From assembly GCF_009906955.1 (NCBI RefSeq), contig NZ_CP047656.1, positions 930,001 through 994,000 on the forward strand: a DNA stretch of 64,000 bases, read 5' to 3'. Of the stretch, positions 37,215 through 47,028 are shown one piece after another. Every line of letters starts with the position of its first letter. Within the stretch, counting starts at the first letter, position 1. This DNA is from Paraglaciecola mesophila (GTDB lineage Bacteria; Pseudomonadota; Gammaproteobacteria; Enterobacterales; Alteromonadaceae). Both the position numbers and the translations under genes were made by a program. The notes beneath the pieces are model-generated. The model worked only from the letters and a program-made list of their open reading frames with translations. It ran no database searches and was not told the origin of the DNA.

Positions 37215-38888
37215 TTAATCTTCGCTCTTCGCCGCTTTAAAGGCTTCAGCAAATGCATTAGCAAAACCAACTTCTTCTTGTTGGTTAACTTTGTCAAGTG
37301 CTTCTTTCTCATCTGCTTGATCTTTCGCTTTAACAGACAAGTTAACGATGCGATTCTTACGGTCAACGCCCATGAATTTAGCTTCGATTTCGTCGCCTAC
37401 AGACGCAACTTCTGATGCATCTTCAACGCGTTCACGTGCTAAATCAGTTACACGGATATAACCTTCAACTTCTTCTGCAAGTTTAACAGTTACGCCTTTC
37501 GCGTCAACTTCAGTCACAGTACCAACAACGATAGTACCTTTCTTGGTATCTGTCAGGTATTGGTTAAACGGATCTTCTTCAATCTGCTTAACGCCTAGAG
37601 AGATACGCTCACGCTCTGGGTCAACTTGTAAAACAACAGCAGAGATCTCGTCGCCTTTCTTGTATTCACGAACAGCGTCTTCGCCAGTCTTATTCCAAGA
37701 AATGTCAGACAAGTGAACTAGACCGTCGATGCCGCCGTCAAGACCGATGAAGATACCGAAGTCAGTGATAGACTTAATCTTACCGCTAACTTTATCGCCT
37801 TTGCTCTGTGCCTTAGCAAACTCTTCCCATGGGTTAGGTTTACATTGTTTAAGACCAAGAGAAATACGACGACGCTCTTCGTCAATTTCAAGAACCATCA
37901 CTTCAACAGTGTCACCCAAGTTAACTACTTTAGATGGGTGAATGTTTTTGTTAGTCCAATCCATTTCAGATACGTGAACTAGACCTTCAACACCGTCTTC
38001 GATTTCAACGAAACAACCGTAGTCAGTTAGGTTAGTGACTGCACCGCTCAATTTAGAACCTTCAGGGTAACGTTCTGCTATTTCTTGCCAAGGATCGTTG
38101 CCCATTTGCTTCATACCTAATGAAACACGAGATTTTTCTTTGTCGAACTTAAGGACTTTAACGTTGATTTCGTCACCAACATTAACGATTTCACTTGGGT
38201 GCTTAACGCGTTTCCAAGCCATATCAGTAATGTGTAGAAGACCATCAACACCACCAAGATCAACGAACGCACCGTAATCAGTAAGGTTCTTAACGATACC
38301 TTTAACTTCATGACCTTCTTCAAGGTTAGCAAGAAGTTGATCACGCTCTGCGCTGCTTTCTGCTTCGATAACCGCACGACGTGAAACAACCACGTTGTTA
38401 CGCTTAGCATCAAGCTTGATAACTTTGAATTCCAGTTCTTTACCTTCAAGATGAGTAGTATCGCGTACTGGGCGTACGTCAACCAATGAACCAGGTAAGA
38501 ATGCACGAACTGTATTCACTTCAACCGTAAAGCCACCTTTGACCTTACCATTGATAACACCTTTAATCGTTTCTTTGTCATCGTAAGCTTTTTCTAGCTC
38601 AACCCAGGCTTCGTGACGTTTAGCTTTTTCGCGAGACAAGATTGTTTCACCGAAACCGTCTTCAATTGCGTCTAGAGCAACATCAACTTGGTCGCCGATT
38701 TCAACATCTAGTGTACCGTCAGCATTACGGAATTGTTCAGCTGGGATCGCGCTTTCAGATTTTAACCCTGCGTCTACAAGTACGATGTCTTTGTCGATAG
38801 ATACGATAGTACCTTTAACAATTGCACCTGGACGGGTTTCGATTTCTTTTAAGCTTTCTTCAAATAGTTGAGCAAAATTTTCAGTCAT
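37215..38888 (-). CDS. rpsA: 30S ribosomal protein S1
   Basis: This is a 557-residue protein, exactly the E. coli length when started at the ATG at 38888 ([13 protein letters not shown]). It has six S1 OB-fold repeats. The first two bind the ribosome and the later ones bind m[23 protein letters not shown] and [21 protein letters not shown] are clear examples. The region before the ATG lacks a good Shine-Dalgarno, typical for rpsA, whose leader is recognised by structure and autoregulated by S1. Confidence 0.98.
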   Translation of the reverse strand: MTENFAQLFEESLKEIETRPGAIVKGTIVSIDKDIVLVDAGLKSESAIPAEQFRNADGTLDVEIGDQVDVALDAIEDGFGETILSREKAKRHEAWVELEKAYDDKETIKGVINGKVKGGFTVEVNTVRAFLPGSLVDVRPVRDTTHLEGKELEFKVIKLDAKRNNVVVSRRAVIEAESSAERDQLLANLEEGHEVKGIVKNLTDYGAFVDLGGVDGLLHITDMAWKRVKHPSEIVNVGDEINVKVLKFDKEKSRVSLGMKQMGNDPWQEIAERYPEGSKLSGAVTNLTDYGCFVEIEDGVEGLVHVSEMDWTNKNIHPSKVVNLGDTVEVMVLEIDEERRRISLGLKQCKPNPWEEFAKAQSKGDKVSGKIKSITDFGIFIGLDGGIDGLVHLSDISWNKTGEDAVREYKKGDEISAVVLQVDPERERISLGVKQIEEDPFNQYLTDTKKGTIVVGTVTEVDAKGVTVKLAEEVEGYIRVTDLARERVEDASEVASVGDEIEAKFMGVDRKNRIVNLSVKAKDQADEKEALDKVNQQEEVGFANAFAEAFKAAKSED

Positions 38889-39011
38889 AGTTAAGTTATT
38901 TGTTTCATTTTGACATCCACACTGCAATCCGGCTAACGTGGGGTTGTTATTCATTGCCAACTTCATCCTGATGTTGGGCAGTTTACGAACTAAATACTGC
39001 TAGGCCTAAAA

Positions 39012-39689
39012 TTAAATCTCAATCTTAGAATTTGCAAATTCAGTAATCTTTTCAAGTACTTGCTCTATCGACAATTCAGTAGAATCAACAATAAGAGCAT
39101 CTTTTGCTGGGGTTAAGGGCGCTACGCTGCGATTTGAATCGCGCTCGTCACGAGCCTCTATGTCAGCCAAAAGGCGCAATATGCTAACATCACGGCCAGA
39201 TTTTTTCAACTGATTAAATCTACGGTTGGCGCGCTCTTGCGCGCTGGCAGTCAAGAATATTTTAACGTCAGCTTCAGGAAACACAATCGTGCCCATATCA
39301 CGCCCATCGGCAACGAGTCCCGGTGCTTCTTTAAACGCTCGCTGACGGCGCAGTAACGCTTCACGAATGCTAGGAAGTGACGCCACTTTTGACGCTACCG
39401 AGCCCACCTCTTCAGTACGAATGTCGTCGCTGACATCTTCGCCTTCTAGGATCACCTTACAGCCATGCTCAGCAGGTTCAAAATTTACATCTAACCCTGA
39501 CGCTAAAGGCAATAAGCCGGCCTCGTCACTTGGATCGATCTGATGATGGATAGAGGCGATAGCCAAAACACGATAGATTGCGCCACTGTCTAGGAAGTGC
39601 CAACCTAAACGATTGGCCAATAAGGTGCTTACTGTGCCCTTACCAGCTCCACTCGGGCCATCTACTGTGATGACGGGAAATAATTGCAT
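39012..39689 (-). CDS. cmk: Cytidylate kinase
   Basis: This is a 225-residue enzyme that phosphorylates CMP and dCMP. The P-loop [11 protein letters not shown] is near the N-terminus. The CMP-binding insert and [22 protein letters not shown] are present. The ATG at 39689 is set by AGGAGAG upstream; a start 11 codons earlier is unlikely. It is the first gene of cmk-rpsA-ihfB. Confidence 0.96.
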   Translation of the reverse strand: MQLFPVITVDGPSGAGKGTVSTLLANRLGWHFLDSGAIYRVLAIASIHHQIDPSDEAGLLPLASGLDVNFEPAEHGCKVILEGEDVSDDIRTEEVGSVASKVASLPSIREALLRRQRAFKEAPGLVADGRDMGTIVFPEADVKIFLTASAQERANRRFNQLKKSGRDVSILRLLADIEARDERDSNRSVAPLTPAKDALIVDSTELSIEQVLEKITEFANSKIEI

Positions 39690-39771
39690 GCTCTCTCCTG
39701 AGCTAATGAAAATCGCGCGCAATTATACCCGTTGAATTTAGATAAGCAATGTAAGCAAGTTTACATTATTG

Positions 39772-39809
39772 TGACCACTGTAAACAAAACACCTTGTTTA
39801 CAGTGGTCA
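39772..39809. other. Perfect 16-bp-arm hairpin between aroA and cmk
   Basis: TGACCACTGTAAACAA (39772-39787) pairs perfectly with TTGTTTACAGTGGTCA (39794-39809) across a 6-base loop. It lies 6 bp after the aroA stop and has no U-tract. It could still stop transcription or protect the mRNA 3' end. Confidence 0.85.
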
Positions 39810-39814
39810 GTATT

Positions 39815-41104
39815 TTAGCCGCTGATCTGCTTTAACCGAGTAAAGTAATCAGGGAAGGTTTTAGCGGTACAGTCAGGATCGTTAATCGTGACAGGTGTAT
39901 CACTCAGAGCAACCAATGAAAAGCACATGGCAACCCGGTGATCATCGTAGGTATCTATGTCTGTTTGAATCAACTGCTTTGGTGGTGTAATAGTGATGTA
40001 ATCGTGCCCTTCAATAACATCCGCTCCGACTTTACGTAGCTCGCAAGCCATAGCGGCTAACCGGTCAGTTTCTTTAACACGCCAATTATAAATGTTACGA
40101 ATTGACGTTGTACCTTCGGCAAATAACGCCGTTGTTGCAATGGTCATCGCGGCATCAGGAATATGATTCATATCCATGTCAATCGCTGTCAACGGTGCGC
40201 CAGTGACATCAATGTAGTCGTCGCCCCATGTGATTTTCGCGCCCATTTTTTCGAGTACATCGGCGAATCGAATATCCCCTTGGATGCTCTTCTTCCCTAC
40301 GCCAGTAACACGCACCGTGCCACCTTTAATCGCACCAGCGGCTAAAAAGTAAGAAGCGGATGACGCGTCGCCTTCAACCAAAAAATCGCCAGCAGCTTGG
40401 TACTGTTGATTGCCTTTAACAGTGAAGCTTTGGTAGTTATTGTTTTCAACTGTTATACCAAATTGCGCCATGGTATTGAGTGTAATATCAATATACGGTT
40501 TAGAGACCAACTCACCAACAATATGAATGTCACTGTCAGATTCAAACAAAGGGGCAGCCATTAGCAATGCTGTTAAAAATTGGCTAGATACCGTACCTTC
40601 CACGCTGATCTTTCCGCCTTTCAGCGCCCTGCCCTTCATTTTTAACGGTGGGTAGCCGTCATTTTTTAAATAACTAATCTCGGCTCCCGCTTGGCGCAAA
40701 GCGTCAACTAAGGCACCAATAGGACGCTCTTCCATTCTAGGCTCGCCCGTTAACTCGAATTCACCGTTTGATGTAGCTAGTACCGCGCATAGTGGACGCA
40801 TGGCAGTACCTGCATTACCTAAAAATAATGTCTGCACCGTGTCTACGCTAAACCCTTGTCCTAGACCTTGCACCCAACATTCTGTTTTATCATCTGATAA
40901 ACGATATTCGACACCCAACTGAGTTAATGCTTTTAGCATGTGGCGAATATCTTCACTGTCGAGCAAATTCGTTAGATGCGTTTCACCTTTTGCAACTGCG
41001 GCAAGTAACAAAGCGCGATTAGATAAGCTTTTAGAGCCTGGTACATTTACTGTACCTGAAATGGCACTGATCGGGTTGAGTAATAAAGGAGCGGAACGAC
41101 TCAT
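39815..41104 (-). CDS. aroA: 3-phosphoshikimate 1-carboxyvinyltransferase (EPSP synthase)
   Basis: This is a 429-residue shikimate-pathway enzyme that adds the enolpyruvyl group of PEP to shikimate 3-phosphate. Family motifs are [15 protein letters not shown] with the substrate Lys/Ser/Arg, [13 protein letters not shown] (PEP site) and [25 protein letters not shown] is the glyphosate-sensitive class I form. The ATG at 41104 has AGAGGA nine bases upstream and lies 1 bp after the serC stop, so the pair is coupled. Confidence 0.96.
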   Translation of the reverse strand: MSRSAPLLLNPISAISGTVNVPGSKSLSNRALLLAAVAKGETHLTNLLDSEDIRHMLKALTQLGVEYRLSDDKTECWVQGLGQGFSVDTVQTLFLGNAGTAMRPLCAVLATSNGEFELTGEPRMEERPIGALVDALRQAGAEISYLKNDGYPPLKMKGRALKGGKISVEGTVSSQFLTALLMAAPLFESDSDIHIVGELVSKPYIDITLNTMAQFGITVENNNYQSFTVKGNQQYQAAGDFLVEGDASSASYFLAAGAIKGGTVRVTGVGKKSIQGDIRFADVLEKMGAKITWGDDYIDVTGAPLTAIDMDMNHIPDAAMTIATTALFAEGTTSIRNIYNWRVKETDRLAAMACELRKVGADVIEGHDYITITPPKQLIQTDIDTYDDHRVAMCFSLVALSDTPVTINDPDCTAKTFPDYFTRLKQISG

Positions 41105-41105
41105 A

Positions 41106-42191
41106 TTAACCATTCCTCTTGGCAAAATCTTGCATGAAGCTAACCAAGGCTTGCACCCCTTCAATTGGCATTGCATTGTAGATACTGGCGCGCATTCCAC
41201 CAACAATACGATGGCCTTTTAACGCTTTTAGTCCAGCTGCTTCAGCTTCGGCTAAAAATTGTTTATCTAGCTCAGCATTTTTCAAATGAAAGGTCACATT
41301 CATGCGTGAGCGATATTCAGGCGCAACGTTATTGGTGTAAAATGCTAGGCTGTCGATACACCCGTAAAGCAAATCAGATTTGGCTTTATTTCGCTCAGCC
41401 ATTGCTTTAACACCACCTTGTTCTTTGAGCCATTTGAAAACCAGCCCTGCTAAGTACCAAGCGAATGTTGGCGGTGTGTTATACATAGAGTCATGTTTAG
41501 CGATGATGGTGTAATCAAAAATCGCTGGAGTAACTGAGCGTGCTTTTTCAAGTAAATCATCTCTTACTATCACAACAGATAAACCCGACGGACCAATATT
41601 TTTCTGCGCGCCAGCATAGATAACGCCGAACTTACTCACATCAATTGGTTGCGATAAAATATTCGATGACATATCCGCGACTAACGGGATGTCCCCTGTT
41701 TCAGGTATCCAATTAATTTCAACTCCATCTACCGTTTCATTCGGGCAGTAGTGTACGTATGCAGCATCTGGGTTTAGTTTCCAGCTGTTCTGTTCGGGCA
41801 TCGCCACCAAACCGTCTTCATTGGTCGTAGTTGCAGCGATATTCACGTTAACATACTTTTGCGCTTCATCTACCGCGCTTTTAGACCACGAGCCGCTAAC
41901 GATGTAATCTGCACTATCACCCTCTTTAGACAAATTAAGAGGAACAGCAGAAAATTGCCCACGACCACCACCATGAGTAAACAATACTTTGTAGTTATTA
42001 GGAATGTTTAATAAATCCCGCAGATCTTGCTCTGCCGTTTCGGCAAGGGCAATAAACTCTTTACTGCGGTGGCTCATTTCCATCACCGAACAACCTTGGC
42101 TCTGCCAATTGATGAATTCACTTTGAGCTTGCTGCATTACAGCTTCGGGTAACATGGCCGGTCCGGCGCAAAAATTGTAAACCTTGGTCAT
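41106..42191 (-). CDS. serC: Phosphoserine aminotransferase
   Basis: This is a 361-residue PLP enzyme of serine and pyridoxine synthesis. The PLP Lys is in [13 protein letters not shown]-terminal [16 protein letters not shown] and [17 protein letters not shown] are diagnostic. The serC-aroA order is conserved in gammaproteobacteria. A terminator after gyrA lies just upstream, so serC has its own promoter or relies on read-through. Confidence 0.97.
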   Translation of the reverse strand: MTKVYNFCAGPAMLPEAVMQQAQSEFINWQSQGCSVMEMSHRSKEFIALAETAEQDLRDLLNIPNNYKVLFTHGGGRGQFSAVPLNLSKEGDSADYIVSGSWSKSAVDEAQKYVNVNIAATTTNEDGLVAMPEQNSWKLNPDAAYVHYCPNETVDGVEINWIPETGDIPLVADMSSNILSQPIDVSKFGVIYAGAQKNIGPSGLSVVIVRDDLLEKARSVTPAIFDYTIIAKHDSMYNTPPTFAWYLAGLVFKWLKEQGGVKAMAERNKAKSDLLYGCIDSLAFYTNNVAPEYRSRMNVTFHLKNAELDKQFLAEAEAAGLKALKGHRIVGGMRASIYNAMPIEGVQALVSFMQDFAKRNG

Positions 42192-42210
42192 TCTCTATTT
42201 TTCCGATACA

Positions 42211-42236
42211 AAAAGAGCGGCTAAGCCGCTCGTTTT
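42211..42236 (-). terminator. Rho-independent terminator after gyrA
   Basis: On the minus strand GAGCGGCT and AGCCGCTC form an 8-bp stem followed by five T. A second hairpin without U-tract (GCTAAGGTA/TACCTTAGC, 42252-42280) sits between it and the gyrA stop. Confidence 0.9.
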
Positions 42237-42291
42237 AACAAACTGTAGGAGGCTAAGGTAAGCATGTCGCCTACCTTAGCGTCTACGGGCT

Positions 42292-44985
42292 TTATTCTTC
42301 GTTTTGAGGATCTTCATCCGTGGTGTTTTCCACGTCTGTTGCAGCAGCTTCGACTGTCTCGTCACCTTCGCTTAATACCTCGAGCTCTTCTTCTAACTCT
42401 TCGACTTCGTCAATGCGTTGCAAACCAACAACATGTTCGTCTGCTCCCGTACGTATCAAACGTACACCTTGGGTATTACGACCAACGGTAGACACTTCAC
42501 CAACGCGGGTACGTACTAGGGTACCTTGGTCACTGATAAGCATAATTTCATCGCTCTCATTGACCTGAACAGCACCAACAACTTTACCGTTACGCTCAGA
42601 TACCTTAATTGACACCACACCTTGTGTCGCTCGGCTTTTCGCAGGGTAGTCTTCAACTGGGGTGCGCTTACCAAAACCATTTTCTGTGGCCGTAAGGATC
42701 GCACCATCGCCTTGAGGAACAATCAACGACACAACTCGTTGCCCTTCTTGTAAGCGAATACCGCGTACGCCTGTTGCCGTTCTACCCATGGGGCGAAGCG
42801 CTAAGATTTCTTCGCCTGTTTCAGGGTCAATTTTGACCGCGCCGGTTTCCGAATCACGTGCTTTCTCGTTAAAGCGAACCACTTTACCCGCGTCAGAGAA
42901 CAACATGACATCACTGCTACCATCGGTAATATCTACGCCAATCAACTCATCGCCGTCATTCAGGTTAACTGCAATAATGCCGTTCGCACGAGGACGTGAG
43001 TACTGCACCAAGGCCGTTTTCTTCACGGTTCCATTCGCTGTAGCCATTAATACATACTTACCTTCTTCGAATTCTTGAATAGGTAAGATAGCGGTAATGC
43101 GTTCGTTCTCTTCAAGCGGTAAAATATTAACGATCGGACGACCACGTGCATTACGGCTCGCCAATGGCAATTGATATACCTTCAACCAATACAAACGGCC
43201 ACGAGTAGAGAAACACAAAATGTGATCATGTGTATTGGCTACCAACAGCTTCTCGATGAAATCTTCTTCTTTCATCTTGGTCGCAGACTTACCTTTCCCA
43301 CCACGACGCTGAGACTCATAATCATTGAGTTTTTGATACTTAACATAGCCCTCTCGAGATAGTGTTACCACCACCTCTTCACGCTCTATTAAATCTTCGA
43401 TATCAATATCATGTGACGCAGCTGTAATTTCAGTACGGCGTTCATCACCAAACTCATCACGAATTTTTTCAAGCTCTTCACGAATAACTTCCATCAAACG
43501 CTCGGGGCTGCCTAATATATGCAGCAATTCTGCAATCAGGTCTAATAACTCTTTGTACTCAGAAAGAATTTTTTCGTGTTCAAGACCCGTTAATTTATTC
43601 AAACGTAAGTCAAGAATTGCTTGCGCTTGCTGCTCTGTTAAATAGTACAGGCCATCACGAATACCAAACTCAGGCTCTAACCAATCAGGACGAGCTGCAT
43701 CATTGCCTGCACGTTCAAGCATTTCAGATACATCACCAAGCTGCCAGCCTTGCGCCGTCAAGGATACTTTGGCGTCAGAGGGGCTTTTCGATGCTTTAAT
43801 CAATGCGATAATTGGGTCAATGTTAGCCAAGGCAATGGCTAAGCCTTCAAGAATATGGGCACGTTCACGAGCTTTTTTCAGTTCGAAAACCGTACGACGC
43901 GTCACCACTTCTCGGCGATGCAGTATAAAGGCTTGTAGAATCTCTAGTAGGTTGAATACTTTCGGCTGAGTCTTATCCAACGCCACCATATTGATCCCGA
44001 ACACAGTTTGCATTTGTGTTTGTGAATACAAATGGTTAAGTAATACTTCCCCAGACTCATTACGTTTTACTTCAACAACAATACGCATGCCGTCTTTATC
44101 TGACTCATCACGTAAAGCGGAAATGCCTTCGATTTTCTTTTCTTTAACCAGCTCGGCAATTTTTTCAATCAGACGCGCTTTGTTAACTTGGTACGGGATC
44201 TCATGAACAATAATGGTTTCTTTACCATTATCTTCACGCTCAATCTCAGCACGGGCGCGCATGTATATTTTGCCGCGACCAGTGCGATAAGCTTCTTCTA
44301 TTCCTTTTCGACCACTAATAAAGGCAGCAGTTGGGAAATCTGGTCCTGGGATATACTCCATCAACTCTTCAATGGACAGCTCAGGCTTATCAATTAAGGC
44401 GATACATCCATTTACGACTTCCGTTAAGTTATGTGGTGGAATGTTGGTTGCCATACCAACCGCGATACCTGACGAACCGTTAATTAATAAATTAGGTACC
44501 TTGGTAGGCAAGACATCAGGAATAAACTCAGTACCGTCATAATTAGGAACGAAATCGACGGTTTCTTTTTCTAAATCCGCTAATAATTCGTGGGATATTT
44601 TCGCCATACGGATTTCGGTGTAACGCATTGCCGCTGCTGAGTCACCATCAACTGAACCGAAGTTACCTTGGCCGTCAACCAACATATAACGTAAAGAAAA
44701 CGGTTGCGCCATACGTACAATCGTATCGTAAACAGCCGAGTCTCCGTGTGGGTGGTATTTACCGATAACATCACCGACAACACGTGCCGATTTTTTGTAA
44801 GGTTTGTTGAAGTCGTTTTTCAGCTCGTTCATAGCGAACAAAACCCGGCGATGCACGGGCTTTAAGCCATCTCTTACATCAGGCAGCGCCCTGCCTACAA
44901 TTACGCTCATGGCGTAATCAAGATAAGAATTTTTAAGTTCTTCTTCAATGTTAATAGGAAGAATTTCTTGGGCGTGATCAGTCAT
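42292..44985 (-). CDS. gyrA: DNA gyrase subunit A
   Basis: This is an 897-residue type IIA topoisomerase subunit. The quinolone region [20 protein letters not shown] has the sensitive wild-type Ser and Asp. The active Tyr is in [10 protein letters not shown]. The C-terminal pinwheel carries the GyrA box QRRGGKG, required for negative supercoiling. The extreme C-terminus is a long acidic tail, as in other gammaproteobacteria. It is monocistronic and divergent from ubiG. Confidence 0.98.
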   Translation of the reverse strand: MTDHAQEILPINIEEELKNSYLDYAMSVIVGRALPDVRDGLKPVHRRVLFAMNELKNDFNKPYKKSARVVGDVIGKYHPHGDSAVYDTIVRMAQPFSLRYMLVDGQGNFGSVDGDSAAAMRYTEIRMAKISHELLADLEKETVDFVPNYDGTEFIPDVLPTKVPNLLINGSSGIAVGMATNIPPHNLTEVVNGCIALIDKPELSIEELMEYIPGPDFPTAAFISGRKGIEEAYRTGRGKIYMRARAEIEREDNGKETIIVHEIPYQVNKARLIEKIAELVKEKKIEGISALRDESDKDGMRIVVEVKRNESGEVLLNHLYSQTQMQTVFGINMVALDKTQPKVFNLLEILQAFILHRREVVTRRTVFELKKARERAHILEGLAIALANIDPIIALIKASKSPSDAKVSLTAQGWQLGDVSEMLERAGNDAARPDWLEPEFGIRDGLYYLTEQQAQAILDLRLNKLTGLEHEKILSEYKELLDLIAELLHILGSPERLMEVIREELEKIRDEFGDERRTEITAASHDIDIEDLIEREEVVVTLSREGYVKYQKLNDYESQRRGGKGKSATKMKEEDFIEKLLVANTHDHILCFSTRGRLYWLKVYQLPLASRNARGRPIVNILPLEENERITAILPIQEFEEGKYVLMATANGTVKKTALVQYSRPRANGIIAVNLNDGDELIGVDITDGSSDVMLFSDAGKVVRFNEKARDSETGAVKIDPETGEEILALRPMGRTATGVRGIRLQEGQRVVSLIVPQGDGAILTATENGFGKRTPVEDYPAKSRATQGVVSIKVSERNGKVVGAVQVNESDEIMLISDQGTLVRTRVGEVSTVGRNTQGVRLIRTGADEHVVGLQRIDEVEELEEELEVLSEGDETVEAAATDVENTTDEDPQNEE

Positions 44986-45207
44986 ATACAGCCTTGTCCC
45001 TAGTCATTATTATTAGAAATAGAATTAGACATAAAATTTACAATCCGCGTCTGCATATTTGAGCTAGGCCTCAAAATAGCAGTCAACGATTAACTCTGGA
45101 ATTTCGTATTGTCGAGCCTTGGGATTCTAACACTGACCGTAAAAAATAAATAGATAGGATCCGCTCATATAGTAGCCAAAGACGCTAAAAAACCGCATAT
45201 ATTGCGC

Positions 45208-45237
45208 TAGCCAGCTTTAATACATGCTGGCTATAAT
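45208..45237 (+). promoter_or_regulatory. Dyad overlapping a -10 element upstream of ubiG
   Basis: TAGCCAGC (45208-45215) and GCTGGCTA (45226-45233) are a perfect 8-bp dyad with a 10-bp spacer. The right arm runs into a consensus TATAAT (45232-45237) 28 bp before the ubiG ATG. No well-placed -35 is seen, so this could be an activator or repressor site. Confidence 0.5.
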
Positions 45238-45265
45238 AGCGAAATTCGAATTTTTGGACCGCAAT

Positions 45266-45985
45266 ATGAACTCAGCGCAAAATGTTGACCATCAAGAAAT
45301 ACAAAAATTTGCCGATTTGGCATCTCGTTGGTGGGACCTCAAAGGGGAATTTAAACCCTTACATACGATTAACCCCCTTAGAACCGATTATATTGTGCAG
45401 CGTACCCAAGGGCTAGGTGGAAAAAAGGTTATTGATGTGGGTTGCGGCGGCGGCATTTTAGCTGAAAGTATGGCTCGCGCTGGAGCTGATGTTACCGGAA
45501 TTGATATGGGTGAAGCGCCACTTGAAGTTGCCCGTTTGCACTGTCTTGAGTCAGAATTGAGCATTGATTATCAACAATCTACTGCAGAAGAATTTGCCAG
45601 TGCCCACGCTGGACAGTTTGACGTAGTGACGTGTATGGAGATGCTTGAACATGTGCCTGACCCATCATCTGTGGTTGAAGCCTGCAGTCGATTAGTCAAA
45701 CCTGGCGGCATGGTTTTTTTCTCTACGCTCAATCGCAACATCAAATCCTATTTGATGGCCATACTAGGTGCTGAACACATTCTTAAACTGGTACCAAAAG
45801 ATACTCACAACCACGACAAATTTATTAAACCATCAGAGTTACTAAGTTGGGTTGATAACACCCCTTTAATGGCAAAACACATGACGGGATTGCATGTCAG
45901 TCCACTCACACAACAATTTTACTTATCTGACAAAAATGTTGATGTGAATTACATCGTACATTGTCAACACAGTGCTGATGCATAA
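45266..45985 (+). CDS. ubiG: Ubiquinone biosynthesis O-methyltransferase UbiG
   Basis: This is a 239-residue SAM-dependent enzyme that performs both O-methylations of ubiquinone. The SAM motif is [24 protein letters not shown] and the post-I motif [14 protein letters not shown]-terminal [23 protein letters not shown] is diagnostic. The ATG at 45266 matches the E. coli start; the frame extends 14 codons upstream. It is divergent from gyrA, a conserved arrangement. It is followed at once by gph. Confidence 0.96.
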   Translation: MNSAQNVDHQEIQKFADLASRWWDLKGEFKPLHTINPLRTDYIVQRTQGLGGKKVIDVGCGGGILAESMARAGADVTGIDMGEAPLEVARLHCLESELSIDYQQSTAEEFASAHAGQFDVVTCMEMLEHVPDPSSVVEACSRLVKPGGMVFFSTLNRNIKSYLMAILGAEHILKLVPKDTHNHDKFIKPSELLSWVDNTPLMAKHMTGLHVSPLTQQFYLSDKNVDVNYIVHCQHSADA

Positions 45986-45986
45986 G

Positions 45987-46643
45987 ATGTTGCCCTCGCC
46001 CAAAGGGGTATTGTTCGATTTAGACGGCACCTTACTAGATACCGCGAGAGACTTAGGCAATGCGCTTAATTGGGTATTGCTACAGCACGAAATGCCTCCT
46101 TGTGAATTTGAGGTATATCGCAATATTGCCTCAGATGGCTCTCAAGGCCTGCTGGAAATCGGTTTTGGTGAAAAACTAGCAGATTTTGATGTTGAAGCAC
46201 TCAGGGCGTTATTTCTTGATCGCTACGAGCAAGAGATTTGCATCGATACGGTTTCTTTTGACGGGATTAAGGAGTTACTTGCCCGTTTAGATGAAGATAA
46301 CATTCCCTGGGGGATCGTGACGAATAAGCCTCAATGGCTGACTGAGTTATTGCTGCCAAATTTTGATGAATTTGCTAACTGCCAAGTGGTCATTAGTGGC
46401 GACACTTTGGCAAAACGTAAACCCGATCCCTTGCCTCTTATTCATGCCGCAAAAATCATGCAAATTGCCCCAAGTGAATGTTGGTATATTGGTGATGCCA
46501 AGCGCGACATTGATGCGGCCATCGCCGCCAATATGACCAGTGTCGTTGCTAACTACGGCTATATTGGCCCAGAACACAGATCAGAGACCTGGAACGCAGA
46601 TCTATACATAGATCAGCCGCAAGCCATGCTAAAACATCTTTGA
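45987..46643 (+). CDS. gph: Phosphoglycolate phosphatase-like HAD hydrolase
   Basis: This is a 218-residue HAD phosphatase. Motif I is LFDLDGTLLDTA, motif II GIVTNKP and motif III/IV KPDPLPL...YIGDAKRDIDAA. These are typical of the Gph/PGP group that clears phosphoglycolate or related by-products. I favour the ATG at 45987, 1 bp after the ubiG stop. In-frame GTG 45972 and ATG 45978 would overlap ubiG. The ubiG-gph pairing is common in gammaproteobacteria. Confidence 0.9.
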   Translation: MLPSPKGVLFDLDGTLLDTARDLGNALNWVLLQHEMPPCEFEVYRNIASDGSQGLLEIGFGEKLADFDVEALRALFLDRYEQEICIDTVSFDGIKELLARLDEDNIPWGIVTNKPQWLTELLLPNFDEFANCQVVISGDTLAKRKPDPLPLIHAAKIMQIAPSECWYIGDAKRDIDAAIAANMTSVVANYGYIGPEHRSETWNADLYIDQPQAMLKHL

Positions 46644-47028
46644 TGTACAAACACGATATATAGTGGTTTTTGAAACTAAGAAGCACTATATATCGTGAAA
46701 TTATAATAACTATTTTTTTCGATTAAAAAAGTTTAATGGAAAAATTTTCCTAAAAATGATCTTGCATTCCCTATACACGCAAAGAGAATAGACTTATTAG
46801 GTGAGTCGTTACTAACATAATTTTAGGCCAGATTTGAACGCCTACAAAACCACCAGATGTGGGGTTGCAAAGGTATTCAAACCTCATTATCTTGTGGTTT
46901 ATCGACAGGATGGTCGTTGTAAAAGTAGTTCCGCAACTTTCCCTCTTCGTCAAGTACTATTTCCACAGAAATGATGATGCTCATCGTTTCTACATTTTGT
47001 AAAAAACTATAATCAAAACGGCGTATAC
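46644..47028 (+). other. 385-bp leader/promoter region of the nrd operon
   Basis: No gene is supported. It contains the paired NrdR-like boxes at its left end and a run of about 290 bp between them and nrdA. A single DnaA-box-like TTATCGACA (46899-46907, one mismatch) also occurs. Length and AT content suggest a complex regulated promoter. Confidence 0.6.
46651..46698 (+). promoter_or_regulatory. Paired NrdR boxes upstream of nrdA
   Basis: Two near-palindromes, core CGATATATAG (46654-46663) and core CTATATATCG (46686-46695), fit the NrdR consensus with one deviation each. Their centres are 32 bp apart, about three helical turns, as known for NrdR repressor pairs. They are mirror copies of each other. 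Confidence 0.8.

Noticed and set aside
46899..46907. DnaA-box-like TTATCGACA upstream of nrdA
   Set aside because: It is a single site with one mismatch to the consensus. Such matches are expected by chance, though nrdA is DnaA-regulated in E. coli.
46771..46953. 60-codon minus-strand frame in the nrdA leader
   Set aside because: It has no ribosome site or family resemblance and lies in a regulatory region.
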